Positions 11,763-22,010 of a DNA stretch of 64,000 bases are shown here, in pieces. The stretch is taken from the NCBI RefSeq assembly GCF_011397635.1, contig NC_064756.1, forward strand, positions 14,670,317 through 14,734,316, in the 5' to 3' direction. The notes beneath the pieces were generated by a model. It made no database searches. It was not told the DNA's origin and was given only the letters and a program-made list of their open reading frames with translations. Position numbers and translations under genes: made by a program. Every line of letters starts with the position of its first letter. Position 1 is the first letter of the stretch. The DNA is from Epinephelus fuscoguttatus. Lineage: Eukaryota > Chordata > Actinopteri > Perciformes > Serranidae.

Positions 11763-11954
11763 CATAGATGCTTCAAAAGAGGATGGAACACTGGGACGAC
11801 TAGTGAATGATGATCACATACAGCCCAACTGTAAAGTCAAAAGAATAATGGTCCAAGGAAAGCCACACTTGTGTCTTTTTGCTGTCAAGGAAATCTTTCC
11901 AGGCGAGGAGATCACATATAACTATGGCGATTCCTCTGGCCATGGCGCTCAATG
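11763..11954 (+). CDS. Exon 3: SET domain C-terminal half, with probable one-base phase error near its end
   Basis: The acceptor is TCACAG at 11762 and the donor is ATG|GTGAG at 11955. The exon reads CIDASKEDGTLGRLVNDD, then QPNC, GKPHLCLFAVKEI and EEITYNYGDSS. These are the core SET motifs: the asparagine motif corresponding to NHSxxxNC, and the ExxxxY/DY motif that forms the pseudoknot and lysine channel. After GDSS the frame reads GHGAQW and leaves in phase 2, whereas every cassette exon downstream is open only in phase 0. Read one base off, the same bases give P-W-R-S-M at exactly the place where KMT5A-like fish proteins have PWR, and the exon then ends in phase 0. A single base is therefore probably missing near 11936. 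Spliced as it stands, translation would stop about ten codons into the next exon. Confidence 0.85.
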
Positions 11955-12062
11955 GTGAGATAAGGGTCTCATGTTCTGTTAATGACAGTGTTAACTATAA
12001 TTTATTTTATACAACAGTTATTTTGAGTAATTTGATTGGTCAAGAGTGGGGCTGGGCGGTAC

Positions 12063-13259
12063 CTTTTGAGGTGAATATGAACATAATTATCGCCTGTCTT
12101 TCTTTCTTAAAGACCACTAAGTGATAGTGCTGCCAGTCAAGTGATTAAACAGTACATTTCCTCTTTACAATTTCAGGCACCCGGTGAAGAACAATCTCAC
12201 CCGAAGTTGAGAGGAAGTGAGCCAGGCTCAGAAAAGGCAAGTTGTAGTTTGTGCCATCATAGTTAGTTTGCTTTATGTGTCACCTTCAATACAGTAGAAT
12301 TGGTTTTGGTCTTTAGAATTTTATAGTACAAGCTCATTATTCCGGTCTTCCTTCTTCCCTGCTGACTATTAACTGACATTTCTGCCATACTCATGGCCAG
12401 TGTTGTAACACAGTGTTTGCAGAATGAAAATGAATTATTTTAGCTTAAAATAAACTCACATTTGTGCCTGTCATTGACTCAGTCACAGGAGGTGTGCAGC
12501 GGTCGTGATTTGATGACAGAGGTCAGGGCAGCTCCGTCAACATTAAAGGATGACATTGTAAGTTGACAGTATTCTTGTAATATCATGATTTTACTTCTAG
12601 ACATAATACTGTTTTGTTTGATCTTATGACTGTGCTCAGAAGTCTTCACACTTTTGAATGTTGTACACTACATGTACCTGCCACAGCACAGGACTGTCAG
12701 GACAAAGTGTCCTGTAAGGACAGTAGGAATTGGGTGTGTGTGTGTGGTTATGTCAGAATGTACTTAAGAGGACATTTTCCTAATCAGGCATTCAGGTATT
12801 GGGTTTGTGGTGGGGTGTGTATTAGGCCTTCATGCATTTCTTTATATAATGGGTGTCAGAAGTTGGTGATGTATGTTCAGGGTTTCCATGGTCATATTAA
12901 ACCTGAAAAAGCTGAAGAATATCAAATGATATTCTAGACCAGGAAAGTCCTGAAGGTATTGAGGTCTTATACCAGGGTTCCCACGGTCATGGAAAACCTG
13001 GAAAAGTCCTGGAATTTTGTTGTCTGCAGTGTAATTAATTAGGCTATCTTACTGTAATCATTGGCACACGAGCTCCTATTTCCTGAAACTTCCTCCAGGA
13101 CCTCTAAAATCTTCTCCAGGTCATGGAAATTATATTATGGGTCCTTGAAAAGTCATGGAAAGGTTTTGAAATTGTGTCTGTGAAAATGTGTGGAACCCTG
13201 TTATTTGAAAGTAATGGAATTTTGTTGTGTATAATGACATTGTTACAGTAATCTTTCAT
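12063..13259 (+). repeat. Array unit 1 (exons 12177-12236 and 12483-12557 intact)
   Basis: The 60-nt exon encodes APGEEQSHPKLRGSEPGSEK in phase 0. The 75-nt exon encodes a peptide starting SQEVCSGRDL and ending STLKDDI, also in phase 0. The other two phases hit stops in both exons. It carries the odd-type markers AGAGGAAG in exon 1 and GATGACATT at the end of exon 2. The 45-residue product is polar and has no fold I recognise. Confidence 0.85.
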
Positions 13260-14457
13260 CTTTTGAGGTGAATATGAACATAATTATCGCCTGTCTTTCT
13301 TTCTTAAAGACCACTAAGTGATAGTGCTGCCAGTCAAGTGATTAAACAGTACATTTCCTCTTTACAATTTCAGGCACCCGGTGAAGAACAATCTCACCCG
13401 AAGTTGAGAGAAAGTGAGCCAGGCTCAGAAAAGGCAAGTTGTAGTTTGTGCCATCATAGTTAGTTTGCTTTATGTGTCACCTTCAATACAGTAGAATTGG
13501 TTTTGGTCTTTAGAATTTTATAGTACAAGTTCATTATTCCGGTCTTCCTTCTTCCCTGCTGACTATTAACTGACATTTCTGCCATACTCATGGCCAGTGT
13601 TGTAACACAGTGTTTGCAGAATGAAAATGAATTATTTTAGCTTAAAATAAACTCACATTTGTGCCTGTCATTGACTCAGTCACAGGAGGTGTGCAGCGGT
13701 CGTGATTTGATGACAGAGGTCAGGGCAGCTCCGTCAACATTAAAGGATGATATTGTAAGTTGACAGTATTCTTGTAATATCATGATTTTACTTCTAGACA
13801 TAATACTGTTTTGTTTGATCTTATGACTGTGCTCAGAAGTCTTCACACTTTTGAATGTTGTACACTACATGTACCTGCCACAGCACAGGACTGTCAGGAC
13901 AAAGTGTCCTGAAAGGACAGTAGGAAGTGGGTGTGTGTGTGTGGTTATGTCAGAATGTACTTAAGAGGACATTTTCCTAATCAGGCATTCATGTATTGGG
14001 TTTGTGGTGGGGGTGTGTATTAGGCCTTCATGCATTTCTTTATATAATGGGTGTCAAAAGTTGGTGATGTATGTTCAGGGTTTCCATGGTCATATTAAAC
14101 CTGAAAAAGTTGAAGAACATCAAATGATATTCTAGACCAGGAAAGTCCTGAAGGTATTGAGGTCTTATGTCAGGGTTCCCACGGTCATGGAAAACCTGGA
14201 AAAGTCCTGGAATTTTGTTGTCTGCAGTGTAATTAATTAGGCTATCTTACTGTAATCATTGGCACACGAGCTCCTATTTCCTGAAACTTCCTCCAGGACC
14301 TCTTAAATCTTCTCCAGGTCATGGAAATTATATTATGGGTCCTTGAAAAGTCATGGAAAGTTTTGAAATTGTGTCTGTGAAAATGTGTGGAACCCTGTTA
14401 TTTGAAAGTAATGGAATTTTTGTTGTGTATAATGACATTGTTACAGTAATCTTTCAT
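13260..14457 (+). repeat. Array unit 2 (exons 13374-13433 and 13680-13754 intact)
   Basis: Both exons keep length and frame. Even-type markers are present: AGAGAAAG in the 60-nt exon (Gly to Glu relative to unit 1), CAAGTTCATT in the intron, and GATGATATT at the end of the 75-nt exon. Confidence 0.85.
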
Positions 14458-15651
14458 CTTTTGAGGTGAATATGAACATAATTATCGCCTGTCTTTCTTT
14501 CTTAAAGACCACTAAGTGATAGTGCTGCCAGTCAAGTGATTAAACAGTACATTTCCTCTTTACAATTTCAGGCACCCGGTGAAGAACAATCTCACCCGAA
14601 GTTGAGAGGAAGTGAGCCAGGCTCAGAAAAGGCAAGTTGTAGTTTGTGCCATCATAGTTAGTTTGCTTTATGTGTCACCTTCAATACAGTAGAATTGGTT
14701 TTGGTCTTTAGAATTTTATAGTACAAGCTCATTATTCCGGTCTTCCTTCTTCCCTGCTGACTATTAACTGACATTTCTGCCATACTCATGGCCAGTGTTG
14801 TAACACAGTGTTTGCAGAATGAAAATGAATTATTTTAGCTTAAAATAAACTCACATTTGTGCCTGTCATTGACTCAGTCACAGGAGGTGTGCAGCGGTCG
14901 TGATTTGATGACAGAGGTCAGGGCAGCTCCGTCAACATTAAAGGATGACATTGTAAGTTGACAGTATTCTTGTAATATCATGATTTTACTTCTAGACATA
15001 ATACTGTTTTGTTTGATCTTATGACTGTGCTCAGAAGTCTTCACACTTTTGAATGTTGTACACTACATGTACCTGCCACAGCACAGGACTGTCAGGACAA
15101 AGTGTCCTGTAAGGACAGTAGGAATTGGGTGTGTGTGTGTGGTTATGTCAGAATGTACTTAAGAGGACATTTTCCTAATCAGGCATTCATGTATTGGGTT
15201 GGTGGTGTGTATTAGGCCTTCATGCATTTCTTTATATAATGGGTGTCAGAAGTTGGTGATGTATGTTCAGGGTTTCCATGGTCATATTAAACCTGAAAAA
15301 GCTGAAGAATATCAAATGATATTCTAGACCAGGAAAGTCCTGAAGGTATTGAGGTCTTATACCAGGGTTCCCACGGTCATGGAAAACCTGGAAAAGTCCT
15401 GGAATTTTGTTGTCTGCAGTGTAATTAATTAGGCTATCTTACTGTAATCATTGGCACACGAGCTCCTATTTCCTGAAACTTCCTCCAGGACCTCTAAAAT
15501 CTTCTCCAGGTCATGGAAATTATATTATGGGTCCTTGAAAAGTCATGGAAAGGTTTTGAAATTGTGTCTGTGAAAATGTGTGGGAACCCTGTTATTTGAA
15601 AGTAATGGAATTTTTGTTGTGTATAATGACATTGTTACAGTAATCTTTCAT
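14458..15651 (+). repeat. Array unit 3 (exons 14572-14631 and 14878-14952 intact)
   Basis: Both exons keep length, frame and splice sites. The odd-type markers match unit 1. There is a small deletion in the downstream intron near 15195. Confidence 0.85.
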
Positions 15652-16843
15652 CTTTTGAGGTGAATATGAACATAATTATCGCCTGTCTTTCTTTCTTAAA
15701 GACCACTAAGTGATAGTGCTGCCAGTCAAGTGATTAAACAGTACATTTCCTCTTTACAATTTCAGGCACCCGGTGAAGAACAATCTCACCCGAAGTTGAG
15801 AGAAAGTGAGCCAGGCTCAGAAAAGGCAAGTTGTAGTTTGTGCCATCATAGTTAGTTTGCTTTATGTGTCACCTTCAATACAGTAGAATTGGTTTTGGTC
15901 TTTAGAATTTTATAGTACAAGTTCATTATTCCGGTCTTCCTTCTTCCTGCTGACTATTAACTGACATTTCTGCCATACTCATGGCCAGTGTTGTAACACA
16001 GTGTTTGCAGAATGAAAATGAATTATTTTAGCTTAAAATAAACTCACATTTGTGCCTGTCATTGACTCAGTCACAGGAGGTGTGCAGTGTCGTGATTTGA
16101 TGACAGAGGTCAGGGCAGCTCCGTCAACATTAAAGGATGATATTGTAAGTTGACAGTATTCTTGTAATATCATGATTTTACTTCTAGACATAATACTGTT
16201 TTGTTTGATCTTATGACTGTGCTCAGAAGTCTTCACACTTTTGAATGTTGTACACTACATGTACCTGCCACAGCACAGGACTGTCAGGACAAAGTGTCCT
16301 GAAAGGACAGTAGGAATTGGGTGTGTGTGTGTTATGTCAGAATGTACTTAAGAGGACATTTTCCTAATCAGGCATTCATGTATTGGGTTTGTGGTGGGGT
16401 GTGTATCAGGCCTTCATGCATTTCTTTATATAATGGGTGTCAAAAGTTGGTGATGTATGTTCAGGGTTTCCATGGTCATATTAAACCTGAAAAGCTGAAG
16501 AACATCAAATGATATTCTAGACCAGGAAAGTCCTGAAGGTATTGAGGTCTTATGTCAGGGTTCCCACGGTCATGGAAAACCTGGAAAAGTCCTGGAATTT
16601 TGTTGTCTGCAGTGTAATTAATTAGGCTATCTTACTGTAATCATTGGCACACGAGCTCCCTATTTCCTGAAACTTCCTCCAGGACCTCTTAAATCTTCTC
16701 CAGGTCATGGAAATTATATTATGGGTCCTTGAAAAGTCATGGAAAGTTTTGAAATTGTGTCTGTGAAAATGTGTGGGAACCCTGTTATTTGAAAGTTATT
16801 GGAATTTTGTTGTGTATAATGACATTGTTACAGTAATCTTTCA
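15652..16843 (+). repeat. Array unit 4 (60-nt exon 15766-15825 intact; second exon 16071-16144 frameshifted)
   Basis: Even-type markers are present. The 60-nt exon is intact. The second exon is 74 nt because CGG is replaced by TG near 16087, which shifts the frame if the exon is used. Splice sites remain. Confidence 0.82.
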
Positions 16844-17651
16844 TCTTTTGAGGTGAATATGAACATAATTATCGCCTGTCTTTCTTTCTTAAAGACCACT
16901 AAGTGATAGTGCTGCCAGTCAAGTGATTAAACAGTACATTTCCTCTTTACAATTTCAGGCACCGGTGAAGAACAATCTCACCCGAAGTTGAGAGGAAGTG
17001 AGCCAGGCTCAGAAAAGGCAAGTTGTAGTTTGTGCCATCATAGTTAGTTTGCTTTATGTGTCACCTTCAATACAGTAGAATTGGTTTTGGTCTTTAGAAT
17101 TTTATAGTACAAGCTCATTATTCCGGTCTTCCTTCTTCCCTGCTGACTATTAACTGACATTTCTGCCATACTCATGGCCAGTGTTGTAACACAGTGTTTG
17201 CAGAATGAAAATGAATTATTTTAGCTTAAAATAAACTCACATTTGTGCCTGTCATTGACTCAGTCACAGGAGGTGTGCAGCGGTCGTGTGATTTGATGAC
17301 AGAGGTCAGGGCAGCTCCATCAACATTAAAGGATGACATTGTAAGTTGACAGTATTCTTGTAATATCATGATTTTACTTCTAGACATAATACTGTTTTGT
17401 TTGATCTTATGACTGTGCTCAGAAGTCTTCACACTTTTGAATGTTGTACACTACATGTACCTGCCACAGCACAGGACTGTCAGGACAAAGTGTCCTGTAA
17501 GGACAGTAGGAATTGGGTGTGTGTGTGTGGTTATGTCAGAATGTACTTAAGAGGACATTTTCCTAATCAGGCGTTCATGGTTTGTGGTGGGGGTGTGTAT
17601 TAGGCCTTCATGCATTTCTTTATATAATGGGTGTCAGAAGTTGGTGATGTA

Positions 17652-19277
17652 CAGTACAGGCCAAAAGTTTGGACACACCTTCTCATTCAATGAGAAGCCT
17701 TTATTTTCATGACTATTTACATTGTAGATTCTCACTGAAGGCATCAAAACTATGAATGAACACATGTGGAGTTATGTACTTAACAAAAAAAGGTGAAATA
17801 ACTGAAAACATGTTTTATATTCTAGTTTCTTCAAAATAGCCACCCTTTGCTCTGATTACTGCTTTGCACACTCTTGGCATTCTCTCCATGAGCTTCAAGA
17901 GGTAGTCACCTGAAATGGTTTCCACTTCACAGGTGTGCCTTATCAGGGTTAATTAGTGGAATTTCTTGCTTTATCAATGGGGTTGGGACCATCAGTTGTG
18001 TTGTGCAGAAGTCAGGTTAATACACAGCCGACAGCCCTATTGGACAACTGTTAAAATTCATATTATGGCAAGAACCAATCAGCTAACTAAAGAAAAACGA
18101 GTGGCCATCATTACTTTAAGAAATGAAGGTCAGTCAGTCTGGAAAATTGCAAAACTTTAAATGTGTCCCCAAGTGAGTCGCAAAAACCATCAAGCGCTAC
18201 AACGAAACTGGCACACATGAGGACCGACCAGGAAAGGAAGACCAAGAGTCACCTCTGCTTCTGAGGATAAGTTCATCCGAGTCACCAGCCTCAGAAATGG
18301 CAAGTTAACAGCAGCTCAGATCAGAGACCAGATGAATGCCACACAGAGTTCTAGCAGCAGACCCATCTCTAGAACAACTGTTAAGAGGAGACTGCGCGAA
18401 TCAGGCCTTCATGGTCAAATAGCTGCTAGGAAACCACTGCTAAGGAGAGGCAACAAGCAGAAGAGATTTGTTTGGGCCAAGAAACACAAGGAATGGACAT
18501 TAGACCAGTGGAAATCTGTGCTTTGGTCTGATGAGTCCAAATTTGAGATCTTTGGTTCCAACCGCCGTGTCTTTGTGAGACGCAGAAAAGGTGAACGGAT
18601 GGATTCCACATGCCTGGTTCCCAGTGTGAAGCATGGAGGAGGAGGTGTGATGGTGTGGGGGTGTTTTGCTGGTGACACTGTTGGGGATTTATTCAAAATT
18701 GAAGGCACACTGAACCAGCATGGCCACCACAGCATCCTGCAGCGACATGCCATCCCATCCGGTTTGCGTTTAGTTGGACGATCATTTATTTTTCAACAGG
18801 ACAATGACCCCAAACACACCTCCAGGCTGTGTAAGGGCTATTTGACCAAGAAGAAGAGTGATGGAGTGCTGCGGCAGATGACCTGGCCTCCACAGTCACT
18901 GGACCTGAACCCAATCGAGATGGTTTGGGGTGAGCTGGACCGCAGAGTGAAGGCAAAGGGGCCAACAAGTGCTAAACACCTCTGGGAACTCCTTCAAGAC
19001 TGTTGGAAAACCATTTCAGGTGACTACCTCTTGAAGCTCATGGAGAGAATGCCAAGAGTGTGCAAAGCAGTAATCAGAGCAAAGGGTGGCTATTTTGAAG
19101 AAACTAGAATATAAAACATGTTTTCAGTTATTTCACCTTTTTTTGTTAAGTACATAACTCCACATGTGTTCATTCATAGTTGTGATGCCTTCAGTGAGAA
19201 TCTACAATGTAAATAGTCATGAAAATAAAGAAAACGCATTGAATGAGAAGGTGTGTCCAAACTTTTGGCCCGTACTG
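17652..19277 (+). mobile_element. Tc1-like transposon copy C, inserted in array unit 5
   Basis: It belongs to the same family as copies A and B, in the opposite orientation. It begins CAGTACAGGCC and ends with GGCCCGTACTG, flanked by TA. The target lies in the intron following the second cassette exon. This copy has the longest uninterrupted transposase segment of the family in the window. Confidence 0.94.
18065..19114 (+). pseudogene. Tc1 transposase, near-complete but frameshifted (copy C)
   Basis: The start MARTNQLTKEKR is at 18065. The N-terminal helix-turn-helix frame breaks near 18150, and another base is missing in the CCC run near 18230. From 18332 a 260-residue frame is open to the stop at 19114 and includes the whole catalytic domain: WSDESKFEIF (first Asp), FQQDNDPKHT (second Asp) and NPIEMVWGELD (Glu). 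The usual SPDLNP before the Glu reads SLDLNP here. The DD34E cut-and-paste transposase family is certain. Activity is unlikely without an intact DNA-binding region. Confidence 0.93.
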
Positions 19278-19342
19278 TATGTTCAGGGTTTCCATGGTCA
19301 TATTAAACCTGAAAAAGTTGAAGAATATCAAATGATATTCTA

Positions 19343-21021
19343 CAGTCCCTGACAAAAGTCTTGTCGCTTATCCAAGTTGTAGGAACAACAAATAATAACT
19401 TGACTTGTAGTTGATCAATTGGAATCAGAAATAGCTTATATGAAAGGCAAAGGCCTCTAGATTATGCTTATTATACCAAAATAAAGTTGTGTGCCATTCA
19501 CTGAGTTCTATCATTTAATTAGGACAGAAAGGTCAGATCTTGCTTGGACAAAAGTCTTGTCGCATACAAAAATAATGTACTGTAGAAATGATACTTTCTG
19601 TTGAATACACAAACATGCTCCAATAACATCAGAACATAAAGTCATGGTGCCTTGGGAAAAAGAATTAATATCGTGTATGACTCCCATGAGCTTGGAGGAC
19701 TGCATCCATACGTCTCGGCAATGGCTCAAATAACTTATTGATGAAGTCATCTGGAATGGCAAAGAAAGCAGTCTTGCAGGACTCCCAGAGTTCATCAAGA
19801 TTCTTTGGTTTCATCTTCCAAGCCTCCTCCTTCATCTTACCCCAGACATGCTCAATAATGTTCATGTCTGGTGATTGGGCTGGCCAATCCTGGAGCACCT
19901 TGACCTTCTTCACTTTCAGGAACTTTGATGTGGAGGCTGAAGTATGAGAAGGAGCACCATCCTGCTGAAGAATTTGCCCTCTCTTGTGGTTTGGAATGCA
20001 ATGGGCAGCGAGAACCTCTTGATACTTCAGGCTGTTGATGTTGCCATCCACTCTGCAGATCTCTTGCACACCCCATACTGGATGTAACCCTAAACCATGA
20101 TTTTTCCTCCACCAAACTTGACTGCTTTCTGGGTGAATCTTGGGTCCATGCAGGTTCCAACAGGTCTTCTGCAGTATTTGTGGCAATTGGGATGCAGTTC
20201 AATGGATGATTCATCAGAAAAATCAACCTTCTGCCACTTTTCCACTGTCCATCCTTTCTGCAAGCTGTGGGCCTTGGCAAATGCAACACGATTCTTTTGT
20301 TGTCTTCTGTTTAATGCTGGTTTGTGAGCAGTAATTCGGCCATGGAGACCATTGCGTGAGAGAATTCGACAAACTGTTCTGGTAGATACAGGGGTTTCTG
20401 GTGACCAGTTCTGATGTAGCTCTGCTGCAGTTGAAAAAGGGCTGGCCCTGGACTGCCGAAGCAACAAACGGTCCTCTCTAACAGTTGTGTTACAGGGTCT
20501 GCCTGACCTGGGCTTGTCATGAACGTCACCAGTTTCTTCAAATCTTTTTATCCTCTCCACTTGACGTTTGGATACACTGAAGATGTCTGCCACCTCAGCA
20601 GCAGACTTGGTCTTCAGGCTCTTGATGATCAGCACTTTGGTCTGTGGTTGAATCTTTGGCATGTTGTCAGCGGTCAGGTTGCACTTCACATGAAGGTCTG
20701 GTGTGCTGGGGTTCTTGTTAGACACACCAGGGAATGTGTTAATTACAGTATTTGTCACAGGTGGAGCTCTAATCTGTGATTGGTTGAATCGTTTAAAGAC
20801 ACGACAAGACTTTTGTCCAAGCAAAATCTGACCTTTCTGTCCTAATTAAATGATAAAACTCAATGAATGACACTCAACTTTATTTTGGTATAATAAGCAT
20901 AATCTAAAGGTCTTTGCCTTTCATATAAGCTATTTCTGAACCCAATTGATCAACTACAAGTCAGGTTATTATTTGTTGTTCCTACAACTAGGATAAGCGA
21001 CAAGACTTTTGTCAGGGACTG
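19343..21021 (-). mobile_element. Tc1-like transposon copy D, a second family, inserted in array unit 5
   Basis: The TIRs start CAGTCCCTGACAAAAGTCTT and extend over 200 bp with internal repeats of ACAAAAGTCTTGTCGC, flanked by TA. It lies about 65 bp from copy C in the same array unit and represents a different Tc1 family. Confidence 0.94.
19665..20653 (-). pseudogene. Tc1 transposase, disrupted (copy D)
   Basis: The reading begins near MPKIQPQTKVLIIKSLKTK on the minus strand, with a helix-turn-helix (AAEVADIFSVSKRQVERI) and a GRP hook, then FSDESSIELHPN (first Asp). A stop interrupts the frame right after GGGKIMV near 20090, where Trp is expected, and a frameshift follows near the G-run around 20070. 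The other frame continues with ILQQDGAPSH (second Asp) and SPDMNIIEHVWG (Glu), ending at 19665. It is a full-length family relic with two clear disablements. Confidence 0.9.
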
Positions 21022-21108
21022 TAGACCAGGAAAGTCCTGAAAGTATTGAGGTCTTATGTCAGGGTTCCCACGGTCATGGAAAACCTGGAAAAGTCATGGA
21101 ATTTTGTT

Positions 21109-21766
21109 GTTGAGAGAAAGTGAGCCAGGCTCAGAAAAGGCAAGTTGTAGTTTGTGCCATCATAGTTAGTTTGCTTTATGTGTCACCTTCAATACAGTAG
21201 AATTGGTTTTGGTCTTTAGAATTTTATAGTACAAGTTCATTATTCCGGTCTTCATTCTTCCTGCTGACTATTAACTGACATTTCTGCCATACTCATGGCC
21301 AGTGTTGTAACACAGTGTTTGCAGAATGAAAATGAATTATTTTAGCTTAAAATAAACTCACATTTGTGCCTGTCATTGACTCAGTCACAGGAGGTGTGCA
21401 GCGGTCGTGATTTGATGACAGAGGTCAGGGCAGCTCCGTCAACATTGAAGGATGACATTGTAAGTTGACAGTATTCTTGTAATATCATGATTTTACTTCT
21501 AGACATAATACTGTTTTGTTTGATCTTATGACTGTGCTCAGAAGTCTTCACACTTTTGAATGTTGTACACTACATGTACCTGCCACAGCACAGGACTGTC
21601 AGGACAAAGTGTCCTGTAAGGACAGTAGGAATTGGGTGTGTGTGTGTGTGTGGTTATGTCAGAATGTACTTAAGAGGACATTTTCCTAATCAGGCGTTCA
21701 TGGTTTGTAGTGGGGGTGTGTATTAGGCCTTCATGCATTTCTTTATATAATGGGTGTCAGAAGTTG
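21109..21766 (+). repeat. Array unit 6, 5'-deleted (second exon 21385-21459 intact)
   Basis: At about 21108 the intron tract ending ATTTTGTTG of unit 5 joins directly to the second half of the 60-nt exon (TTGAGAGAAAG), so the acceptor and first third of that exon are lost. The 75-nt exon at 21385-21459 is intact. Upstream markers are even-type; markers from the 75-nt exon onward are odd-type, so the unit is a mosaic. Similarity to the array ends at about 21766. Confidence 0.82.
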
Positions 21767-22002
21767 GTACTGCTCAGAAGTCTTCAGAAGTGTTTTTACC
21801 CTATGTTAAGGGTTTCCAACACTGATCATTACTGATATATACCTTATTGGTTCCTCAGTGCCACCATAGTGTTACCTGCTCACTTGTCAGCTGTTTGGAC
21901 CATTGTGAAGATTGCACAGGACCTGTCTCCAGTCTAAAATGGCTTGGTCTCACATGCAAATGTTCGTATTCATGTCACTCAAACAGTTTTTGTTGTTGTT
22001 GT
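21767..22002 (+). other. Junction after the array, nothing recognised
   Basis: Unit similarity stops at about 21766. A short piece near 21772 (CTCAGAAGTCTTCA) repeats a unit motif out of place, suggesting a rearranged array end. No exon with consistent phase was seen. Confidence 0.4.
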
Positions 22003-22010
22003 CTTTAGTG

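Larger units (their letters stand above)
16844..21108 (+). repeat. Array unit 5, split by two Tc1 insertions (exons 16959-17017 and 17264-17340 frameshifted)
   Basis: The first exon is 59 nt: the CCC run of the other units is CC here, at the start of the exon. The second exon is 77 nt, with an extra TG near 17288. The unit continues to 17651, is interrupted by Tc1 copy C, resumes at about 19278-19342, is interrupted by Tc1 copy D, and resumes at 21022-21108. Both insertions sit at TA dinucleotides and leave the unit colinear with units 1-4. Confidence 0.85.
12063..21766 (+). repeat. Tandem array of about 1.2-kb exon-cassette units (5 full, 1 deleted)
   Basis: Five complete units and one partial unit repeat head to tail with periods of 1197, 1198, 1194 and 1192 bp. 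Each unit starts at CTTTTGAGGTGAATATG. Each contains a 60-nt exon (acceptor TTTCAG, GC donor AAG|GCAAGT), a short intron of about 246 bp, a 75-nt exon (acceptor ACTCAG, donor ATT|GTAAGT), and a downstream intron with a (TG)n run and a tract rich in TCATGGAAA. Identity between units is very high in introns as well as exons, so the expansion is recent. Units alternate between two sequence types. The array is interrupted in unit 5 by two Tc1 insertions, and unit 6 is joined by a deletion at about 21108. Confidence 0.93.

Noticed and set aside
12614..12937. 107-residue frame repeated in each array unit
   Set aside because: It lies in the intron after the 75-nt exon, contains the TG microsatellite, and is truncated differently in each unit.
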